Assembly: GCF_023715465.1 (NCBI RefSeq)
Contig: NZ_JAMBOE010000005.1
Span: 62,001-126,000 of the forward strand
DNA from: Paenibacillus macerans
GTDB lineage: Bacteria > Bacillota > Bacilli > Paenibacillales > Paenibacillaceae
DNA: 64,000 nucleotides
Direction of reading: 5' to 3'
Shown here: positions 61,511 through 64,000 of the stretch, one piece after another
Layout of the letters: each line of letters begins with the position of its first letter
Position numbering within the stretch: the first letter of the stretch is position 1
Position numbers and translations under genes: made by a program
The notes under the pieces: generated by a model
What the model saw: only the letters and a program-made list of their open reading frames with translations
What the model was told of the DNA's origin: nothing
Database searches by the model: none

Positions 61511-61561
61511 GGAATAAATCGAACATATGTACGCGAATTCTTGATTCGGGGGCGAGCGAAC

Positions 61562-62464
61562 ATGGAGGTCAATGCAGGAACGGAACTTCAATCATTTAGC
61601 AGCCGTTATAACAGCGAGCAGGCCTGCATGGAGGCGCTGATCGCGATGAAGTGGCCGAACGGCTTCGTCTGCCCGCGCTGCGCTTACACCCGGTGCAGCC
61701 GTTTGACCTCCCGGCATATCCCCTTGTTCGAGTGCGGAAAGTGCAAGCATCAAACGTCGGCTTTGGCCGGTACGATTTTTGAAGGAACACATTTGTCCCT
61801 GCTCAAGTGGTTCGAGGCCCTGGATTTGTTCCTGCTTGAGGGCGGCATCTCGGCGCTGCGGCTAAGCCAGGTGATCCGAGTCACCTACAAAACCGCCTGG
61901 CTGATGCTTCACAAAATACGCCATGCCGCCCTAGAGTTCGATGCCCGGGAGCTGCTCTGCGGAAACGTGAAGGTGAACAGCGATCTGTACGGGCGCGATC
62001 CGTCCCGGTGTCAGCTTTCGCATTCGTATGCCACGGCGGTCATAGCGGGATGCACGGTGACGGAGTCGGGCGAGCCGGAGCAGGTCAAAATCCGCCTGGT
62101 GCCGCATAAGAGAGGAGACGGACAAAGAGCAAACCGTCACGAACTCGCCGCGTTCATCAACGAGCATGTGGACGTTCGTACATCGGCTGTACAGTCGTTC
62201 CCTCTAGCCTTTCGGCTGTATGCACCCTTGCGGAAAGTGGTGAGAGAGGCGTGGGAATCGCTGAAGAGTACATATATAGCCTTGGGACTGAAGCATCTGC
62301 AAGCATACCTGAACGAGTACACCGGACGCCGCCGGCTGCGCTTGCCCGGAGCGGAAGAAACGATGCGGCAGAAGTTGCTGCGCATGTGTGTGGCAATTCC
62401 GGCGCTCCCTTACCGCCGGCTAATCGCACGTCAACCGAACCAGCCCCTTGCGGCTGCAGCCTGA
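61562..62464 (+). CDS. IS1595-family transposase, second copy
   Basis: A 300-aa transposase, one residue shorter in the zinc ribbon (SRLTSRHIP against SRLTSSRHIP) and otherwise about 90% identical to the copy at 4595-5500. Zinc ribbon CPRCAYTRC and CGKCKHQTS; DDE-domain region GNVKVNSDLYG. The frame is intact. Differences from the left copy are spread along the gene, so the two insertions are not very recent duplicates. Confidence 0.88.
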   Translation: MEVNAGTELQSFSSRYNSEQACMEALIAMKWPNGFVCPRCAYTRCSRLTSRHIPLFECGKCKHQTSALAGTIFEGTHLSLLKWFEALDLFLLEGGISALRLSQVIRVTYKTAWLMLHKIRHAALEFDARELLCGNVKVNSDLYGRDPSRCQLSHSYATAVIAGCTVTESGEPEQVKIRLVPHKRGDGQRANRHELAAFINEHVDVRTSAVQSFPLAFRLYAPLRKVVREAWESLKSTYIALGLKHLQAYLNEYTGRRRLRLPGAEETMRQKLLRMCVAIPALPYRRLIARQPNQPLAAAA

Positions 62465-63040
62465 TCGAGACGCTGGAACGGTGGGGGGGGAGTTTGACGC
62501 AGATCAACTTAATGGGTAGGGGTTAGCTTAATGCGGATCAACTTGCTTGGTGTGGGTTAGCATGAACGGTGCGGGCGTTGCTACAGACGGAAAGGTTCAG
62601 GCTATAGCCAGATCACGGTCTTTTTGTTTCCCTCACGTCTTGTCCTTGATCTCCTGTCTTGATGTCTTTGTCTGGATGTCTTTGTCTTGATCTCTTGTCC
62701 AGTCTGTTTCACCTCCCCCAAACCTGATTCCTTCTCCTAAGCCCGTCTAAATTATCTCGAACCTATCTGCTTCTCCACCAAATATTTTCTTCTTACCAAG
62801 ATTGTCTGTTTCTGCTACCTGATCAAACGGGATAATCGTGCAAAGTCTCCGGACAGTGAGTGTTGATCTGTCGCCCCCCCCAAGAAAAGAATACTTTAAT
62901 TCGTTTGCGTTGATTGAGGTCGGGCCGATGGTCTATAACAATGAAAGACACCTCTTCTGTCTGATCGTAAAAGCTCGGCTCGTCACTCTCGATTTACCAA
63001 ACGAAGCAGTGTTTTTCTATTTTGCCAGCCGCCTATTTCG

Positions 63041-63208
63041 GAAATTTCGACGAAATACGCCTGCACTTTTGCATTTCGTGTGATTCCCCCTCTTCCTTAT
63101 ATCGCACTGGGGAAGGAGTGGCATATTTCCTTCCACGCAAAGGTTTCAGCACGTTCAAGTTCCGAATAGCCACTTCAAGCCCTGCATTGAATATTTCCAA
63201 TGAGGCAG
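63041..63208. other. Intergenic sequence after the truncated IS end
   Basis: The stretch starts with the palindrome-like GGAAATTTCGACGAAAT and contains TGCACTTTTGCATTT, which also occurs at 35771-35785. A 62-codon leftward frame exists but has no binding site or recognisable content. I see no gene. Confidence 0.4.
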
Positions 63209-63260
63209 CAAAAAAGGCCACTTGTCCTAAATGAATCCATTTGGGACAAGCAGCCTTTTA
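63209..63260 (-). terminator. Terminator of the GT2 gene
   Basis: On the minus strand AAAAGGC and CTTGTCCCAAATG pair with CATTTAGGACAAG and GCCTTTT around a small loop, then TTTTTGC. Confidence 0.8.
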
Positions 63261-63271
63261 GGGGATCAGCG

Positions 63272-64000
63272 TTATTTCTGCCGGGGCTCCAGCCTCTCCA
63301 GAATAATCCGCCCCGTCGGAGCGGTTCTCCATACGGGGGTGTAGTGGTCGCCCCACTGTTTCAGCGTTTCCTCGTAAAACGACTTGCGCAAATGGTTGTA
63401 GTATTTGATTTTGCTGTCCGATTTTTGCCGGTTGATTCTGACGTTATGCAGCAGCTCCGGCACATGGATCCAGGAGTACCCCGCCGCCAGCCGGATAATC
63501 ATCCGGGCGTCCTCGAAATAGCGCCCCTCCCAGGGGTCGTTGGTCAGCCAGCCACCGACCTCGCGTACGCTAGCCGTCCGGTAGCATCTCGGGTTCACCA
63601 TGTAACCGAGCTTCAACAGAAAATCATATGGCGTTTCAAAAGCCGGCTGAAGGATCTGGTTGACACATTCCAGCGTTCCTTCCGCGTTTCGTTCCCAAAG
63701 CCGGTGATCGGCAAACGCAAAGGCCGCTTTCGGGTTGCGGTGAAGGCTTGTCACCAGCTTCTCGGCCGCCTTTTTGTCCAGCCAGTCATCCCCGTCGAGC
63801 TGAATGAAATAGGGGGTTTGGATATGCGGCAGCGCCGCGTTCAGCACCGCAGAGATCCCGCTGTTCTTTGAAATCCGAATCACGCGGATCTTAGGATCCT
63901 TGATGCTGGCGTCAAGCCGGGCCAAAGACCGGTCGGTGGAAGCGTCGTCGATCACGAGGATCGATTCGGGGGGAAGCGTCTGGCGGATGGCGCTTTGTAC
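63272..64000 (-). CDS. GT2-family glycosyltransferase, 5' end outside the window
   Basis: The last 242 codons of a family 2 (GT-A fold) glycosyltransferase. VIDDASTDRS, KNSGISAVLNAAL and YFIQLDGDDWLD (the DxD-type metal and nucleotide motif) are typical. NDPWEGRYFEDARMIIRL holds the catalytic ED motif. The frame continues upstream past base 64000 (...SAIRQTLPPESIL), so about 30 residues are missing. It is separated from the ytc-like region by the second IS copy, but it may belong to the same glycan pathway. Confidence 0.88.
   Translation of the reverse strand, partial: VQSAIRQTLPPESILVIDDASTDRSLARLDASIKDPKIRVIRISKNSGISAVLNAALPHIQTPYFIQLDGDDWLDKKAAEKLVTSLHRNPKAAFAFADHRLWERNAEGTLECVNQILQPAFETPYDFLLKLGYMVNPRCYRTASVREVGGWLTNDPWEGRYFEDARMIIRLAAGYSWIHVPELLHNVRINRQKSDSKIKYYNHLRKSFYEETLKQWGDHYTPVWRTAPTGRIILERLEPRQK

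Larger units (their letters stand above)
61002..63040 (+). mobile_element. IS1595-family insertion sequence, second copy, truncated at its right end
   Basis: It begins with the same terminal repeat CTCAACTTTCGCAG (61002-61015) and matches the complete element at 3952-6061 in inverse orientation, including leader, transposase and the repeat-rich downstream tail, up to the GCCAGCCGCCTATT segment near 63040. The last 60 bp and the right terminal repeat are missing and unrelated sequence follows, so this copy is probably unable to move alone. The short repeats in its tail (62640-62700, GATGTCTTTGTCT type) differ from those in the left copy. Confidence 0.85.

Overview
The window (about 54% G+C by eye, strong AGGAGG-type ribosome binding sites, GerE, GerM, a YhcN-type spore lipoprotein and a YutG-like PgpA protein) fits a spore-forming Bacillota chromosome, most likely Paenibacillus or a close relative. 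Assignments rest on reading translated sequence and motif memory; no database search was run.

Layout. 0-4 kb: the start of a leftward gene, a tRNA-Arg, a hicB-like remnant, an alpha/beta hydrolase, a GNAT acetyltransferase and an LDH-family dehydrogenase. 3.95-6.06 kb: a complete IS1595-family element of 2110 bp. 6.1-6.4 kb: copy A of a four-unit repeat. 6.4-12.2 kb: a leftward oligopeptide/dipeptide ABC operon. 12.7-18.3 kb: glutathione peroxidase, a PilZ-like protein, tRNA-Gly, and a two-component system followed by a three-gene LanFEG-like ABC transporter. 18.3-21.2 kb: a second tRNA-Arg, two small conserved proteins and asparagine synthase. 21.5-29.6 kb: a LacI-regulated beta-1,2-glucan (sophorooligosaccharide) cluster whose phosphorylase gene carries an in-frame TAA. 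30-38.9 kb: a serine hydrolase, repeat copy B, an EEP-family enzyme, gerM-rph-rdgB, a PgpA-like protein, an MBL hydrolase plus methyltransferase pair and a membrane-anchored PrsA-like foldase. 39-47.4 kb: an M20 dipeptidase, repeat copy C, an ArsR plus MFS pair, gerE, a MarR regulator and an RpiR-nagB-nagA operon. 47.5-60.9 kb: a YhcN-like lipoprotein and a large glycosyltransferase region. 61.0-63.0 kb: a second, inverted and one-end-truncated IS1595 copy. 63.3-64 kb: a GT2 glycosyltransferase running off the edge.

The most unusual part is 48.8-60.9 kb. Three related GT4 glycosyltransferases, one N-terminally fused to an FG-GAP beta-propeller and one C-terminally fused to a carboxypeptidase-regulatory-like domain, lie with three low-complexity or repeat proteins. 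They diverge from a nucleotide-sugar dehydrogenase and two epimerases. The set resembles an expanded Bacillus subtilis ytcABC spore-coat glycan locus. A sigma-K-like promoter precedes the first GT4 gene, and gerE lies 14 kb away. I infer a spore-surface glycan system with unusual protein partners.

The second notable signal is a repeat family. Three intergenic loci each carry four units of about 25 bp in the order forward, forward, reverse, reverse, with near-identical geometry (unit pitch 50 bp, total span 185-186 bp). Two of the three loci are also longer inverted copies of each other.
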